A DNA stretch of 64,000 nucleotides, taken from CAWKKW01 sp963850345. GTDB taxonomy: Bacteria; Acidobacteriota; Terriglobia; Terriglobales; Acidobacteriaceae. This document shows positions 52,503 through 61,572 of this stretch, piece by piece. A program made the translations under genes and the position numbers. The notes below the pieces were generated by a model, which saw only the letters and a list, made by a program, of their open reading frames with translations, searched no databases and was not told the origin of the DNA. The stretch spans positions 868,001-932,000 of the forward strand of contig CAWKKW010000005.1 in assembly GCA_963850345.1 (NCBI GenBank), written 5' to 3'. Every line of letters starts with the position of its first letter. The stretch's first letter is position 1.

Positions 52503-53135
52503 CGCGGTCGCTGCGACTGGATCGGTGAGGATCAGCAACTGCTTGGAGATCTGCGACACCCGATCCAGCTCCCTCGTGGCGAGCGCCAACAGCTGGCGCC
52601 CATCTTCGTCCACCGAGCCGTTGTGTTCGAGCAGATAGAGCGCATTGGTGACGGCGGCCAGCGGGTTGTGGATGCCATGGGCCAACACCGAGGAAACGCG
52701 CGCGACAGCGGCCCGCTTCTCCGCCTCGAGCAGCGCCTGTTCGGCGCGACGCTGTTGCGAGATGTCGCGGCTGATCACCAGCACCGACTGCACTTCTCGC
52801 TCGGAAACTTCCGGCACCATTCGCGTGTGATACCAGACCGGTCCCGACGGACCTGCGAAGAGCAGCTCCACGCTGAGTTCGCGGGCTGTTTGAAAGACTT
52901 TTTCAAGATTGCGGTTGATGAGTTCGCAGATCTCACGGGTATGCCCGAGATCTTCCATGGTCATGCCTTCGAACTCGCTCGCGGGGCGATGATTGGCGAC
53001 CGCTGTCGCTCGATTCACATAGATGTGCCGCAGGCTTCGATCAAATCTTGCAATCGCATCGGGCGCATTGTCGAGCAGTACCGCGAGATCCTGCTGGGAT
53101 AGATTTCCGGCGTTGACAGGGGGAGCCTGACTCAT
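52497..53135 (-). CDS. PAS-HisKA protein lacking an ATPase domain
   Basis: ATG 53135 gives 212 residues. A PAS domain (about 15-128) is followed by a HisKA-like dimerisation helix with His153 in VLAHGIHNPLAAVTNALYLL, where Gly154 replaces the Glu usual after the phospho-acceptor His. The protein ends right after the second helix (LLILTDPVAATAL), and no ATPase domain follows. It may be a phosphotransfer adaptor, a decoy, or a truncated kinase. No response regulator gene is adjacent. Confidence 0.75.
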   Translation of the reverse strand: MSQAPPVNAGNLSQQDLAVLLDNAPDAIARFDRSLRHIYVNRATAVANHRPASEFEGMTMEDLGHTREICELINRNLEKVFQTARELSVELLFAGPSGPVWYHTRMVPEVSEREVQSVLVISRDISQQRRAEQALLEAEKRAAVARVSSVLAHGIHNPLAAVTNALYLLEHNGSVDEDGRQLLALATRELDRVSQISKQLLILTDPVAATAL

Positions 53136-53186
53136 CGCGGTTTTAGATGAGGTATGGAATGCTAAGGATGCAGTTTGGGGCAATCG

Positions 53187-53217
53187 GAAACGCGCAGCCT
53201 CGGGGTAAGGCTGCGCG
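53187..53217 (-). terminator. Terminator after the ferredoxin gene
   Basis: Nine-base arms CGCGCAGCC and GGCTGCGCG with a nine-base loop, followed on the minus strand by TTTCC. Confidence 0.55.
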
Positions 53218-53231
53218 CCGCGAGGAACGGC

Positions 53232-53492
53232 TTAGCGGCCGAAGAATTCGGAATTCTTTTCCGCGTAGCTCTGCCATTTTTCCGGCAGGTCGTCAGCAGC
53301 ATAAATGGCCGAGACGGGGCACACCGGAACGCATGCGCCGCAGTCGATGCACTCGACCGGATCGATATACAACATCTCGGTTTCGGCGTGCTTCGCTTCG
53401 TCCTTCTTGGGGTGAATACAGTCAACAGGACAAGCATCGACGCAGGCGGTGTCTTTGGTGCCGATGCAGGGTTCCGCAATTACATAAGCCAT
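53232..53492 (-). CDS. 4Fe-4S/3Fe-4S ferredoxin
   Basis: ATG 53492 gives 86 residues; the frame extends five codons further. CIGTKDTACVDACPVDC and CIDCGACVPVCPVSAI bind two iron-sulfur clusters in the arrangement of Azotobacter-type seven-iron ferredoxins. It carries electrons in the cytoplasm. The C-terminus is a short tail ending SEFFGR. No partner gene is next to it. Confidence 0.92.
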   Translation of the reverse strand: MAYVIAEPCIGTKDTACVDACPVDCIHPKKDEAKHAETEMLYIDPVECIDCGACVPVCPVSAIYAADDLPEKWQSYAEKNSEFFGR

Positions 53493-53612
53493 AATGCCCT
53501 TCTCCAATCGAAGGTGGGTGGTGTGAAGATCGAGGACAATTGTAGCAGCACTGGCCCATGACTTACGGCCCCTGTTGCCGGGATGAAAGAGCGTGCAAAA
53601 AGCAGTCGGAGT

Positions 53613-54512
53613 TTAGCTGTTCTCGCGGGAAGCACGGAGAGAAGCATACTCCGCCGCGGTAGGAATCGGGTCCAGCTCGCGGCCTGCAAAGATGTCGGCA
53701 AACAAGGAAACCAGCTCCTGCTGAAGGGTGCCGTTGGTAGCGAGGACTTCTCGGCTCTCCAATCGAAAGGGAGCACGGTCGAAGCCCGTAACGGTGCCGC
53801 CTGCTTCCATCACCAGCAGCGCGCCGGCCGAAGTATCCCAGGGATTCAGGTTGAATTCCCAATAGCCATCGAAGCGGCCGCAGGCAGTGTACGCGAGGTC
53901 GAGAGCAGCGGATCCGGCGCGGCGCACACCATGGGAGCGCAACGTGAGCTGGTGGTAGAAGTGGATGTTGGGATTGTCGTGGCGCTTGCGGCTCGGGAAT
54001 CCTGTGGCCAGCAGCGCTTCTCCCAGATGAGCCGTGCGCGAGACGTGAATGCGATGGCCGTTGAGGTAAGCGCCGCGGCCGCGTTCGGTTACGAACATCT
54101 CATCCCGCATGGGGTCGTAAATCACCCCCGCAACGAGCTGACCATCTTCGCCGGCAGGCAGCGACGCGGGGCGATGTTCAAGACCCATCGACACACAAAA
54201 GACGGGGAAGCGGTGGGCGAAGTTGGTGGTGCCATCGAGGGGATCGATGTACCAGCGGTACTCGCCTTCCATGCGATCGCGGGTTCCTTCTTCTCCGTAG
54301 ATGCCGTGTGCGGGAAAGGTGGAATGCAGCAGCTCAACCATGAGGCGTTCGCTGGAGCGATCGGCCTCGGTGACGAGATCGACGTCGCCCTTGTATTCGG
54401 TAGCGACGGCTGAGTGATAGAAGTCGCGTACCAGGGCACCGGCCTGAAACGCAATCGCGGCCGCTGGTCCGGCGAAGGGCAGATCCACGACCGTGGGAAG
54501 GACTGCGCTCAC
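53613..54512 (-). CDS. suhB: Inositol monophosphatase family protein
   Basis: This is a 299-residue magnesium-dependent phosphatase. GEEG, WYIDPLDGTTNFAHRFP and WDTSAGALLVMEAGG are the metal-site motifs. Substrates in the family include inositol-1-phosphate and related sugar phosphates. GTG 54512 overlaps the stop of the hfq gene (GTGA), so the two are probably co-expressed. Confidence 0.88.
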   Translation of the reverse strand: MSAVLPTVVDLPFAGPAAAIAFQAGALVRDFYHSAVATEYKGDVDLVTEADRSSERLMVELLHSTFPAHGIYGEEGTRDRMEGEYRWYIDPLDGTTNFAHRFPVFCVSMGLEHRPASLPAGEDGQLVAGVIYDPMRDEMFVTERGRGAYLNGHRIHVSRTAHLGEALLATGFPSRKRHDNPNIHFYHQLTLRSHGVRRAGSAALDLAYTACGRFDGYWEFNLNPWDTSAGALLVMEAGGTVTGFDRAPFRLESREVLATNGTLQQELVSLFADIFAGRELDPIPTAAEYASLRASRENS

Positions 54513-54829
54513 TTACCGCTCCCATCCTGGCCATCGGACGCACTCTTGCGGTTGGCGGAGCGGTTGCGGACAGTGTCGCGCTTGGCCGCTTCGGCGATGG
54601 TGCGAATCTGGTGCTTGTAGATGAAGAGATTCGGCTTGCCTTCGCGGGTGAGACGGATCATGCGGTCATCGAAATACTCGATCCACCCATGCACGCTCTC
54701 GCCATCGCGCAGCTTGACGGTGACGGGGACCTGCTTCTCGCTGAGAAAACGCAGGTAGAGCGACTCCTGCCCGGTTTCTCCCGGCGGCGGGCTCTTTTGC
54801 CGGCGACGCGATGCACTTTGGATGGACAT
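54509..54829 (-). CDS. hfq: RNA chaperone Hfq
   Basis: ATG 54829 gives 106 residues. An N-terminal basic tail (MSIQSASRRRQKSPPP) precedes the Sm core: LYLRFLSEKQVPVTVKLRDGESVHGWIEYFDDRMIRLTR with the Sm2 motif IYKHQIRTI. A basic polar C-terminal tail follows. It differs from E. coli Hfq in Sm1, but YKHQI is diagnostic. The start has no visible ribosome site; a TACAAT element lies nine bases upstream, which would fit a nearly leaderless transcript. Confidence 0.85.
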   Translation of the reverse strand: MSIQSASRRRQKSPPPGETGQESLYLRFLSEKQVPVTVKLRDGESVHGWIEYFDDRMIRLTREGKPNLFIYKHQIRTIAEAAKRDTVRNRSANRKSASDGQDGSGK

Positions 54830-54993
54830 AGTGACTGTATTGTAGCGAGAGTCGCGTGGAACGTCTGCCCTGTAAAGAGGCGCGGAACGAAGACCAACTC
54901 TCGGCTTTGGCAAAGTTGGATGCAGGAAGTCGCTTCGGAAGTCGAGCGGGAACTCGAATCGGAAGTCGAGACCAGAGGTCAATCAGAGACGAT

Positions 54994-55923
54994 TCAGGGC
55001 GTTGCATTGGGGTAGTAGCCGGGGCGATGGCGAACCGTGTAGGCAGGTTCTTTCGGCGGAGTATTCACGTGCACTGAGATTTTGCGGAAGTCGGAATCGA
55101 TGGCGTGGCGCGCGGGGTAGTAGCCCAGCAGATATTGCGTGCGCAGATCGTCTGAGACCTGCTGAAAGGCGCGGTCTAGCTCCGACGCATTCGCGTAATA
55201 AAACTTGCCGCCGGTCTCCTGGGAGAGCGTCATCATGGCGTGTTCGCCGCCGGTGTCGCGGCCTGCGTCAGCCTCGATCGGCACGTCGATGATGCTGTAG
55301 ACCATGACCTCAGAACGGACCGCCTGCTCCAGAGCCTTGGCGTAATCAACGCCGTTCACGGTGTTGCCGCCGTCGGAGATGACAACCAGCACCTTGCGTC
55401 CGGCATGCGGCGCGAGACTCTGCGATGAAAGATAGACAGCATCGTAAAGCGCGGTCGCAGGCCCGGTACGGAGATTGTCGAGGCCCATATCGAGCCGGCT
55501 GAGCCGGTTGGTGAAAGGCACCACTTCGCGCACGTCGGAAGAGAAATCCACCAGCGACAGCTGGTCGACCGGGCGAAGCAAAGCGTGAATAAAATTGCGC
55601 GCTGCCCGTTGTTCCACGCTGAGGTCTTTGCGAACGCTCCCGCTGGTATCGATTGCGAGCACCATCGAGAGAGGCACTGAGGACTGGCGTTCAAACACCG
55701 CGATCTTCTGGGGGCGGCCGTCTTCAGACAGAGAAAAGTCTTCCTTGGTGAGCCGTGGGACGGGTGCTCCATTTGTATCCGTTACGTTTACGAACACGTT
55801 GACCAGGCGAACGTCAACGCGGATCGGGGGCACCGCATCGCGCGAGGGAATGATTGGAACATCGGGAGTGTATTGCGCCAGGGCAGTGGCTGAAACCATG
55901 ACGAAGACCAGCAGGCGCAGCAT
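54994..55923 (-). CDS. Exported VWFA-related protein
   Basis: ATG 55923 gives 309 residues with a signal peptide (MLRLLVFVMVSATALAQ). A short N-terminal domain (IRVDVRLVNVFVNVTDTNGAPVPRLTKEDFSLSEDG) common in acidobacteria precedes a von Willebrand A domain with a MIDAS motif AIDTSGSVRKDLS. Function is unknown. The start overlaps the moaD-moaE stop (TGATG), suggesting coupled translation. Confidence 0.85.
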   Translation of the reverse strand: MLRLLVFVMVSATALAQYTPDVPIIPSRDAVPPIRVDVRLVNVFVNVTDTNGAPVPRLTKEDFSLSEDGRPQKIAVFERQSSVPLSMVLAIDTSGSVRKDLSVEQRAARNFIHALLRPVDQLSLVDFSSDVREVVPFTNRLSRLDMGLDNLRTGPATALYDAVYLSSQSLAPHAGRKVLVVISDGGNTVNGVDYAKALEQAVRSEVMVYSIIDVPIEADAGRDTGGEHAMMTLSQETGGKFYYANASELDRAFQQVSDDLRTQYLLGYYPARHAIDSDFRKISVHVNTPPKEPAYTVRHRPGYYPNATP

Positions 55924-56651
55924 CACGGAGTCGGCTCTCCCGGCGAGGGAGCGGCTTGCAGTTCGGTGGGAAACGGCTCCCCGTCGGCCCATACGGCACC
56001 GTCTTCAAAGTGCTCTTTTTTCCAAATCGGCACCGTCTTTTTGAGCGTGTCAATGAGCCAACGACAGGCATCGAAGGCTTGCGCACGATGCGCGCTGGCA
56101 ACGGCGAGAAAGACGCTGGTTTCGCCCACTTCAAGGCGTCCCAGACGGTGCACTGCCACGATGCCGCGCACGCCAAAGCGATCAACAGCTTGGGCGGACA
56201 GCTCCCGCATCTGGGCGAGAGCCATGGTTTCGTAGGATTCGTAGACGAGGTACAGAGTGCGACGCCCGCGTGTGTTGTTGCGAACGATACCGTCAAACAC
56301 CACGACTGCGCCGTCTTCCCCTTGCTTGAGCGCGGCCAGCCAGACCTCAGGATCAATGCGCTGGTGCAGGATCGCCACCTGGATGGCCGGTGTAGAGGCG
56401 GAGTCGCTGCCTCCACTGACGGGTGGTAGCAGGGCTACTTCGTCGCCCTCTGAGAGGAGATGGGAGGCGGACACGTAGTGCTCATTGACGGCCACCGCCA
56501 GCGCGGGCCATACGCGATCCAACTGAGAAGTGGTCGAACGATAGTGGTCGAGCAGCGTGTTGACTGCTGCATTCTGCGGCAAGTCCACAGCTTCGCTGTC
56601 ACGCTTGAGTGTGTCTTTGAGCACTCCGAAGAAGAGAACGCGGACCTGCAT
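55923..56651 (-). CDS. moaE: MoaD-MoaE fusion, molybdopterin synthase
   Basis: This is a 242-residue fusion. Residues 1-81 are MoaD (ubiquitin-like small subunit) ending in PPVSGG with Gly80-Gly81. A 10-residue spacer leads into MoaE (about 92-225) with GAVVVFDGIVRNNTRGRR, YETMALAQMREL, HRLGRLEVGE, and KKTVPIWKKEHFEDG active-site region. Molybdopterin synthase inserts two sulfurs into precursor Z. The MoaD glycine normally must be a free C-terminus for thiocarboxylation, so the fusion would need cleavage after Gly81 or another route. Confidence 0.88.
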   Translation of the reverse strand: MQVRVLFFGVLKDTLKRDSEAVDLPQNAAVNTLLDHYRSTTSQLDRVWPALAVAVNEHYVSASHLLSEGDEVALLPPVSGGSDSASTPAIQVAILHQRIDPEVWLAALKQGEDGAVVVFDGIVRNNTRGRRTLYLVYESYETMALAQMRELSAQAVDRFGVRGIVAVHRLGRLEVGETSVFLAVASAHRAQAFDACRWLIDTLKKTVPIWKKEHFEDGAVWADGEPFPTELQAAPSPGEPTP

Positions 56652-56739
56652 TGAAAAAGTTTACCCAGCCTTTAGACGTAACCGGCAGAAATTCGAGAGT
56701 TTGCCACACTCGCAGTGGCAGACCGGGGTCGGGCAAGCA

Positions 56740-57330
56740 TCAGGAGATTTTGCGCTCGGGCGGGGAGACTTCCGCGAACAGGTTATTCTGCGGCGGATAC
56801 CAGACGCGCGTGCCCTGGACGCGGGCGAAGGAAGTGAGCGAGTGGGGCTTGCGGTAAGAGGAGTAGCGCACGTTGGCTTCTTCGTCGGCCTTTGCCTGGT
56901 AGAAGATGTCTTCGACGGGGATGTCGCGCGCGAGCAGAGCATCGCCGACCAGCGATCGATGACACCGCCAGGGCACGGCCTCGGCGCACATCAAAACCGT
57001 CTGGGCGAGGGGGCGAATGGCCAGCAACTCAGTCATGGCGGCGTCGAACTCCGGGGTCTGCATGTAGTCGGCGTAACCGCGGAAGCTCGTGTTACGCCAG
57101 CCGGAGTTGGGCGAATCACTGCGAGCGTGGCGCAGGCCGCCCAGATTCTTATGCCAACGATAGCGCAGGCCTGCCGTTTGCAGGGACTTGGCGAGCGCAT
57201 CCTGGGCAAACTGGGGATTGTGACGCGAGGCAGGAATGGTCCGGATATCGACCACGACGCTGCACGCGTTCTGCCGGAGAATCTCCAGAAACGCGTCGAT
57301 GGGCAGGGTCGAATGGCCGAGGGTCATCAT
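56740..57330 (-). CDS. DUF488 family protein
   Basis: ATG 57330 gives 196 residues; ATG 57327 is equivalent. MTLGHSTLPIDAFLEILRQN, VVDIRTIPASRHNPQF, YRWHKNLGGLRHAR and MCAEAVPWRCHRSLVGDAL are DUF488 signatures. The function is not known, though ligand-binding cysteine and histidine residues are conserved. It is divergent from the FKBP gene with a 48-base gap. Confidence 0.88.
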   Translation of the reverse strand: MMTLGHSTLPIDAFLEILRQNACSVVVDIRTIPASRHNPQFAQDALAKSLQTAGLRYRWHKNLGGLRHARSDSPNSGWRNTSFRGYADYMQTPEFDAAMTELLAIRPLAQTVLMCAEAVPWRCHRSLVGDALLARDIPVEDIFYQAKADEEANVRYSSYRKPHSLTSFARVQGTRVWYPPQNNLFAEVSPPERKIS

Positions 57331-57378
57331 GCTTTTTTGAGTCACCTTCGCGGTGCTGCATGCTACGATCAGCGACGC

Positions 57379-57966
57379 ATGCACACCAAAAAATTCTTCC
57401 AAACTTTCGCCGGCGCTGCGTTTCTGGCTGCGCTGATTCCCTTCGCCGCCAGCGGTCAGACACCGGTCGCGAAGAAGCCCACGCCAAAGGCCACCGCCAC
57501 CAGAAGACCTGTCGCACATCGGGCCGCAGGCACCACCGCACAGCCGGACGCGATGAAACTGCCGGCCAACATTCCTCCCGCACCGGGCAAGCTGGAGACG
57601 CTCTATGCGATGCAGTATGTAGACGTTAAGGTTGGGACCGGCGCACCCGCTCTTCCTGGTCAGATTTACAAGGTCCACTACACCGGCTGGCTGCACGATG
57701 GAACCAAGTTCGATTCGTCGGTCGACCGCGGACAGCCATTCGAGTTTCCCCAAGGCAGGCACCGGGTCATCACCGGATGGGACGAGGGCTTCGGCGGCAT
57801 GAAGGTGGGCGGCAAGCGGCGGATGTTCATTCCCTACCAGTTGGCCTACGGCGAGCAGGCGACCGGGCCGATCCCGGCAAAGGCTGACTTGATCTTCGAC
57901 ATTGAATTGCTGGATGTGCGGGATGCGAGTTCAGCGGGAAGCCCCGGCGGACCAGGCGCGCAATGA
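57379..57966 (+). CDS. Exported FKBP-type peptidyl-prolyl isomerase
   Basis: ATG 57379 gives 195 residues. It has a signal peptide (MHTKKFFQTFAGAAFLAALIPFAASG) and a basic, Pro-rich linker (about 27-70) before one FKBP domain: YKVHYTGWLHDGTKFDSSVDRGQPFEFPQG, VITGWDEGFGGMKVGGKRRMFIPYQLAYG. It assists protein folding in the periplasm. The upstream frame on this strand is an artefact. Confidence 0.9.
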   Translation: MHTKKFFQTFAGAAFLAALIPFAASGQTPVAKKPTPKATATRRPVAHRAAGTTAQPDAMKLPANIPPAPGKLETLYAMQYVDVKVGTGAPALPGQIYKVHYTGWLHDGTKFDSSVDRGQPFEFPQGRHRVITGWDEGFGGMKVGGKRRMFIPYQLAYGEQATGPIPAKADLIFDIELLDVRDASSAGSPGGPGAQ

Positions 57967-57986
57967 GCAAGGCAGTGAGGCAAGAG

Positions 57987-58012
57987 AACGGCCTGCTGGT
58001 TGGCAGGCCGTT
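57987..58012. terminator. Bidirectional terminator between FKBP and lon
   Basis: Ten-base arms AACGGCCTGC and GCAGGCCGTT enclose a six-base loop, 21 bases after the FKBP stop and 25 bases past the lon stop. T-runs are short on both sides. Confidence 0.65.
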
Positions 58013-58036
58013 GACTTAGGTGAGTTGCGATCAGCA

Positions 58037-60478
58037 TCAGGCGTCGACGTGCGTGAGCACCTCTTCGCGCAACTGTTCGTCTTTCTCGGCTTCGACCGGT
58101 GACTTGGGGAGCGCCACTGCCAGCACATCTTCGATGCGGCTGGCATAGTGGATGTGAACGCCCTCGATCTGTTCCGGGGTCAGGTCTTCTTCGACATTCT
58201 GCCGGACCTCCGTGGGTAAGATCACGTCCGTGACTCCGGCACGCTTGGCCGCCAGGAACTTCTCCTTGATGCCGCCGACCGGCAGCACGTTTCCGCTCAG
58301 AGTAATTTCGCCAGTCATCGCCGTCAGCGGGCGTACCGGCCGGTCAGTGAGCAGCGAGACCAGTGCCGTGGCCATGGTGACACCAGCCGAGGGGCCATCC
58401 TTGGGTATCGCTCCCGCGGGCACGTGAATGTGCAGGTCGATATCCTTGGTGAAATCCTCCGCCAGCCCGAGCGTGGTTGCGTTCGAGCGGACCCAGGTAA
58501 GCGCCGCCTGCATGGATTCCTGCATGACTTCGCCGATCTGGCCGGTCATGGTGAATCCGCCTTTGCCCTTCATGCGGCTCGCCTCGATGAAGAGGACATC
58601 GCCGCCCGCCGGCGTCCAGGCGAGGCCGACGGCCACACCGGCACGACGGGTACGTTCGGCGATCTCGGTGTCCACGCGAACCTTGATGCCGCCCAGAAAT
58701 TCCTGAACGATCGGCCGGGTCACGACCAGCTTTTCGGAGTTGCCCTCAGCCAAACGACGTGCCTGCTTGCGGCAGACGGTGCCGATCAACTGTTCGAGCT
58801 TGCGAACACCGGCTTCGCGCGTGTAGTGCCGCACGATGTTGCGAACGCTCTCTTCCGGGAACTCGATGTTCTCGGCCTGAATTCCGTTTTCCTTGATCTG
58901 GCGCGGAATGAGGTAGCGATACGCGATGTGGACCTTCTCGTCTTCCGTGTACCCCTGCAGATCGATGATCTCCATGCGATCGCGCAGTGGCTCGGGAATC
59001 GGGTCAAGCATGTTCGCGGTGCAGATAAACAGCACCTTGGACAAGTCGAAGGGCGCGTCGAGGTAGTTGTCCCGGAAGGTATTGTTCTGCTCCGGATCGA
59101 GCGTCTCGAGCAGCGCGGACGACGGATCGCCGCGGAAGTCGCGTCCCAGTTTGTCGATCTCGTCGAGCATGAAGACGGGATCGTTGGTCTCGGCACGGCG
59201 CAGGTTCTGAATGATCTGGCCGGGCAGAGCGCCGATGTACGTACGGCGATGTCCGCGAATCTCGGCTTCGTCGTGCATGCCGCCCAGCGAGATGCGCTGG
59301 AACTTGCGTCCCAGGGCCCGCGCGATGGAGCGGCCGAGCGAGGTCTTGCCTACACCCGGAGGTCCGACGAAGCAGAGGATCGGGCCTTTCATGTCGGGCT
59401 TGAGACGGCGCACGCTCAGGTAATCAAGAATGCGGTCTTTCACCTTCTTCAGGTCGTAGTGGTCCTCATCGAGAATCTGCTTGGCCTTGAGAATGTCGAC
59501 TTCCCCGCCCGAAGACTTAGCCCAGGGCAGCACTGCGAGCCACTCGATATAGTTGCGCGTGAGCGAGTAGTCGGCGGCCATGGGGGACATGCGAGAGAGG
59601 CGATTGAGTTCTTTCAGCGCCTCCTTCTTGGTCTCCTCGGGCATACCGGCGGCTTCGATCTTGGCGCGCAGGTCTTCGATATCCTTCTGGCCCTCGTCCA
59701 TCTCGCCGAGTTCCTTCTGGATGGCCTTGAGCTGTTCGCGAAGGTAGTAATCGCGCTGCGATTGCTGCACCTGGTCCTGGACTTCGGACTGGATCTTGTT
59801 GCGCAGCTGCTGTACTTCAATTTCCTTAGCAAGGTGCTTGTTGATGCGCTCCAGGCGCGCAGCCACGTCAGGGGTTTCAAGCAACTCCTGCTTGTCGACT
59901 GTCGCGAGGAAAGGCAGGGATGCGGCAATGAAGTCGACCAGCCGGCCGGGCTCGTCGATGTTGAGAGCGATCGTCTGCAACTCGTCGGACAACGTCGGCG
60001 AAGAGGTCACGATGGTCTGGAACTGCGAAACCACGTTGCGCTGCAGCGCTTCGAGCTCGGAACTGGGTACCGCCAGAACATCGCCGACGGTCTCAACGCT
60101 GGCGGTCATGAACGGCTCGAGCTGCGAGAATTCGCCGAGGCGGACGCGCTCTGTGCCTTCTGTGAAGACGAAGAGGCTCTGGTTCGGCATCTTGACTACT
60201 TTATGGACAGTGGCAAGAGTGCCGAGGGAGTAGAGGTCGCTGGGCTGAGGCGCATCAAGGCGAGCCTCGCGCTGGGCGACGACCACTATGGTCTTCTCTT
60301 CCCCGAGAGATTGAATGAGTTGAATCGAGCTTTCACGTCCGACGGTCAGGGGCAGCACGGCGTGGGGAAAGAGAACCGTGTCACGGACTGGCAGAACTGG
60401 CAGGACGCGCGCTTCGGAGCCTTCCCCACGTTTGCTGGGGTCGCTTGGATGAATGATGCTTAAGAAGTCGCTAGCCAT
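58037..60478 (-). CDS. lon: ATP-dependent Lon protease
   Basis: This is an 813-residue cytoplasmic AAA+ protease. An N-terminal substrate domain (VLPVLPVRDTVLFPHAVLPLTVGR) and coiled coil precede the ATPase with CFVGPPGVGKTSLGRSIA and VFMLDEIDKL. The C-terminal protease has the catalytic Ser in KDGPSAGVTMATALVS and Lys in GGIKEKFLAAKRAG. AAGGA precedes the ATG. No CIRCE element or heat-shock promoter was recognised in the 60479-60747 gap. Confidence 0.96.
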   Translation of the reverse strand: MASDFLSIIHPSDPSKRGEGSEARVLPVLPVRDTVLFPHAVLPLTVGRESSIQLIQSLGEEKTIVVVAQREARLDAPQPSDLYSLGTLATVHKVVKMPNQSLFVFTEGTERVRLGEFSQLEPFMTASVETVGDVLAVPSSELEALQRNVVSQFQTIVTSSPTLSDELQTIALNIDEPGRLVDFIAASLPFLATVDKQELLETPDVAARLERINKHLAKEIEVQQLRNKIQSEVQDQVQQSQRDYYLREQLKAIQKELGEMDEGQKDIEDLRAKIEAAGMPEETKKEALKELNRLSRMSPMAADYSLTRNYIEWLAVLPWAKSSGGEVDILKAKQILDEDHYDLKKVKDRILDYLSVRRLKPDMKGPILCFVGPPGVGKTSLGRSIARALGRKFQRISLGGMHDEAEIRGHRRTYIGALPGQIIQNLRRAETNDPVFMLDEIDKLGRDFRGDPSSALLETLDPEQNNTFRDNYLDAPFDLSKVLFICTANMLDPIPEPLRDRMEIIDLQGYTEDEKVHIAYRYLIPRQIKENGIQAENIEFPEESVRNIVRHYTREAGVRKLEQLIGTVCRKQARRLAEGNSEKLVVTRPIVQEFLGGIKVRVDTEIAERTRRAGVAVGLAWTPAGGDVLFIEASRMKGKGGFTMTGQIGEVMQESMQAALTWVRSNATTLGLAEDFTKDIDLHIHVPAGAIPKDGPSAGVTMATALVSLLTDRPVRPLTAMTGEITLSGNVLPVGGIKEKFLAAKRAGVTDVILPTEVRQNVEEDLTPEQIEGVHIHYASRIEDVLAVALPKSPVEAEKDEQLREEVLTHVDA

Positions 60479-60747
60479 GAGTATCCTTTTATCAGATTAT
60501 TGGCTATTAGACGCTGCAGATTATGAAAACGTCGCAGGATCTGTAAGTTGCTCATAACATAAGCACGTCATGGCCGAGAGTGTTCATTGTCTACCTTCCG
60601 GCTGGTAGTAACTGGTTCGACGAGGCCCTGGTTGGAGCTACGGGATGGCTTGGATGCCGCCGGATCATGGCCGGACGCCCTGCTCCCAGAATGATTATCG
60701 GCCATCGGCTGGATGCATTTAGAAGCTGGGGTTCGGGGGAACAGATG

Positions 60748-61572
60748 CTAAATCTCCCTGGCGGCCGCTTTGTACCGTCCCAGCTCCTTCACCATGGAAC
60801 AGAATGGCCGCAATTGTCGCAGCGCGGAGTCAGCGATGTCGAGAGTACCCAGTTGGTAATCCACATAAAAGATGTACTGCCAGGGTTGGCCGTGCACCGG
60901 ACGCGACTCGATCTTGGTCAGGTTGGTGTTCAAACTGGCAAATACCTGCAGCGCGGCGACCAGGGTTCCGGGGCGGTTCTGCACCGTAAAGGCGAGCGAA
61001 ACCTTGTCGGCTCTGGGGTCGCGATGGACCTCCTGGGCGGGACGGATACAGAAGAACCGGGTGTAGTTTTCTGGATTGTCTTCAATGCCGGCTCTAAGGA
61101 TCTCTCCCCCATAGTGGAGCGCGGCCTGCTGGCTGGCGATGGCGCCGGACGTCGGATCGTTGGTTTCGATGAGGTGCTTGACGCTGCCCGCCGTGTCGTA
61201 GAAGGGCGCAGGCGTGAGGTGCGGATGGGATTCGAAGAAGTGGCGGCACTGCGCGAGCGCCACGGGATGCGATAAGACGTTGTGGAGGGCTTCAAGGGCG
61301 GCGCCGGGTACTGCGATCAGGTTGTGACGAATTCGAATGAGAACTTCGGTTTCGATCGCCACATCGTTGGCCAGCAAGAGGTCGTAGTGCTCTACCACGG
61401 GACCGGCCAGCGAGTTTTCAATGGGGATGACCGCCGCATCGACGGCCCTCTCGGTCACAAGCCGGAAGACGTCTTTTGAAAGAGAACACGGGACGATGGT
61501 TGCATCAGGAGAAAGAAGAAGAGCGGCCTCGTGACTGAACGATCCGGGCTCCCCCTGAATAGCGATTTGCAT
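60748..61572 (-). CDS. pheA: Prephenate dehydratase
   Basis: This is a 274-residue enzyme of phenylalanine synthesis. It converts prephenate to phenylpyruvate. IAIQGEPGSFSHEAALLL, AVIPIENSLAGPV, SHPVALAQCRHF and TRFFCI are family motifs. A C-terminal ACT domain (KVSLAFTVQNRPGTLVAALQVFASLNTNLTKIESRP) confers feedback control. There is no chorismate mutase domain. Confidence 0.95.
   Translation of the reverse strand: MQIAIQGEPGSFSHEAALLLSPDATIVPCSLSKDVFRLVTERAVDAAVIPIENSLAGPVVEHYDLLLANDVAIETEVLIRIRHNLIAVPGAALEALHNVLSHPVALAQCRHFFESHPHLTPAPFYDTAGSVKHLIETNDPTSGAIASQQAALHYGGEILRAGIEDNPENYTRFFCIRPAQEVHRDPRADKVSLAFTVQNRPGTLVAALQVFASLNTNLTKIESRPVHGQPWQYIFYVDYQLGTLDIADSALRQLRPFCSMVKELGRYKAAAREI

Noticed and set aside
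56557..57378. Plus-strand open frame upstream of the FKBP gene
   Set aside because: It overlaps moaE and the DUF488 gene in antisense, and the signal peptide of the real gene begins at 57379.
58424..60463. Open frame of 679 codons on the plus strand opposite lon
   Set aside because: It lies wholly inside lon and its product has no recognisable domain. Long antisense frames are common in GC-rich coding DNA.
60479..60747. CIRCE or heat-shock promoter upstream of lon
   Set aside because: No TTAGCACTC-N9-GAGTGCTAA element or sigma-32-type promoter is present in the gap.
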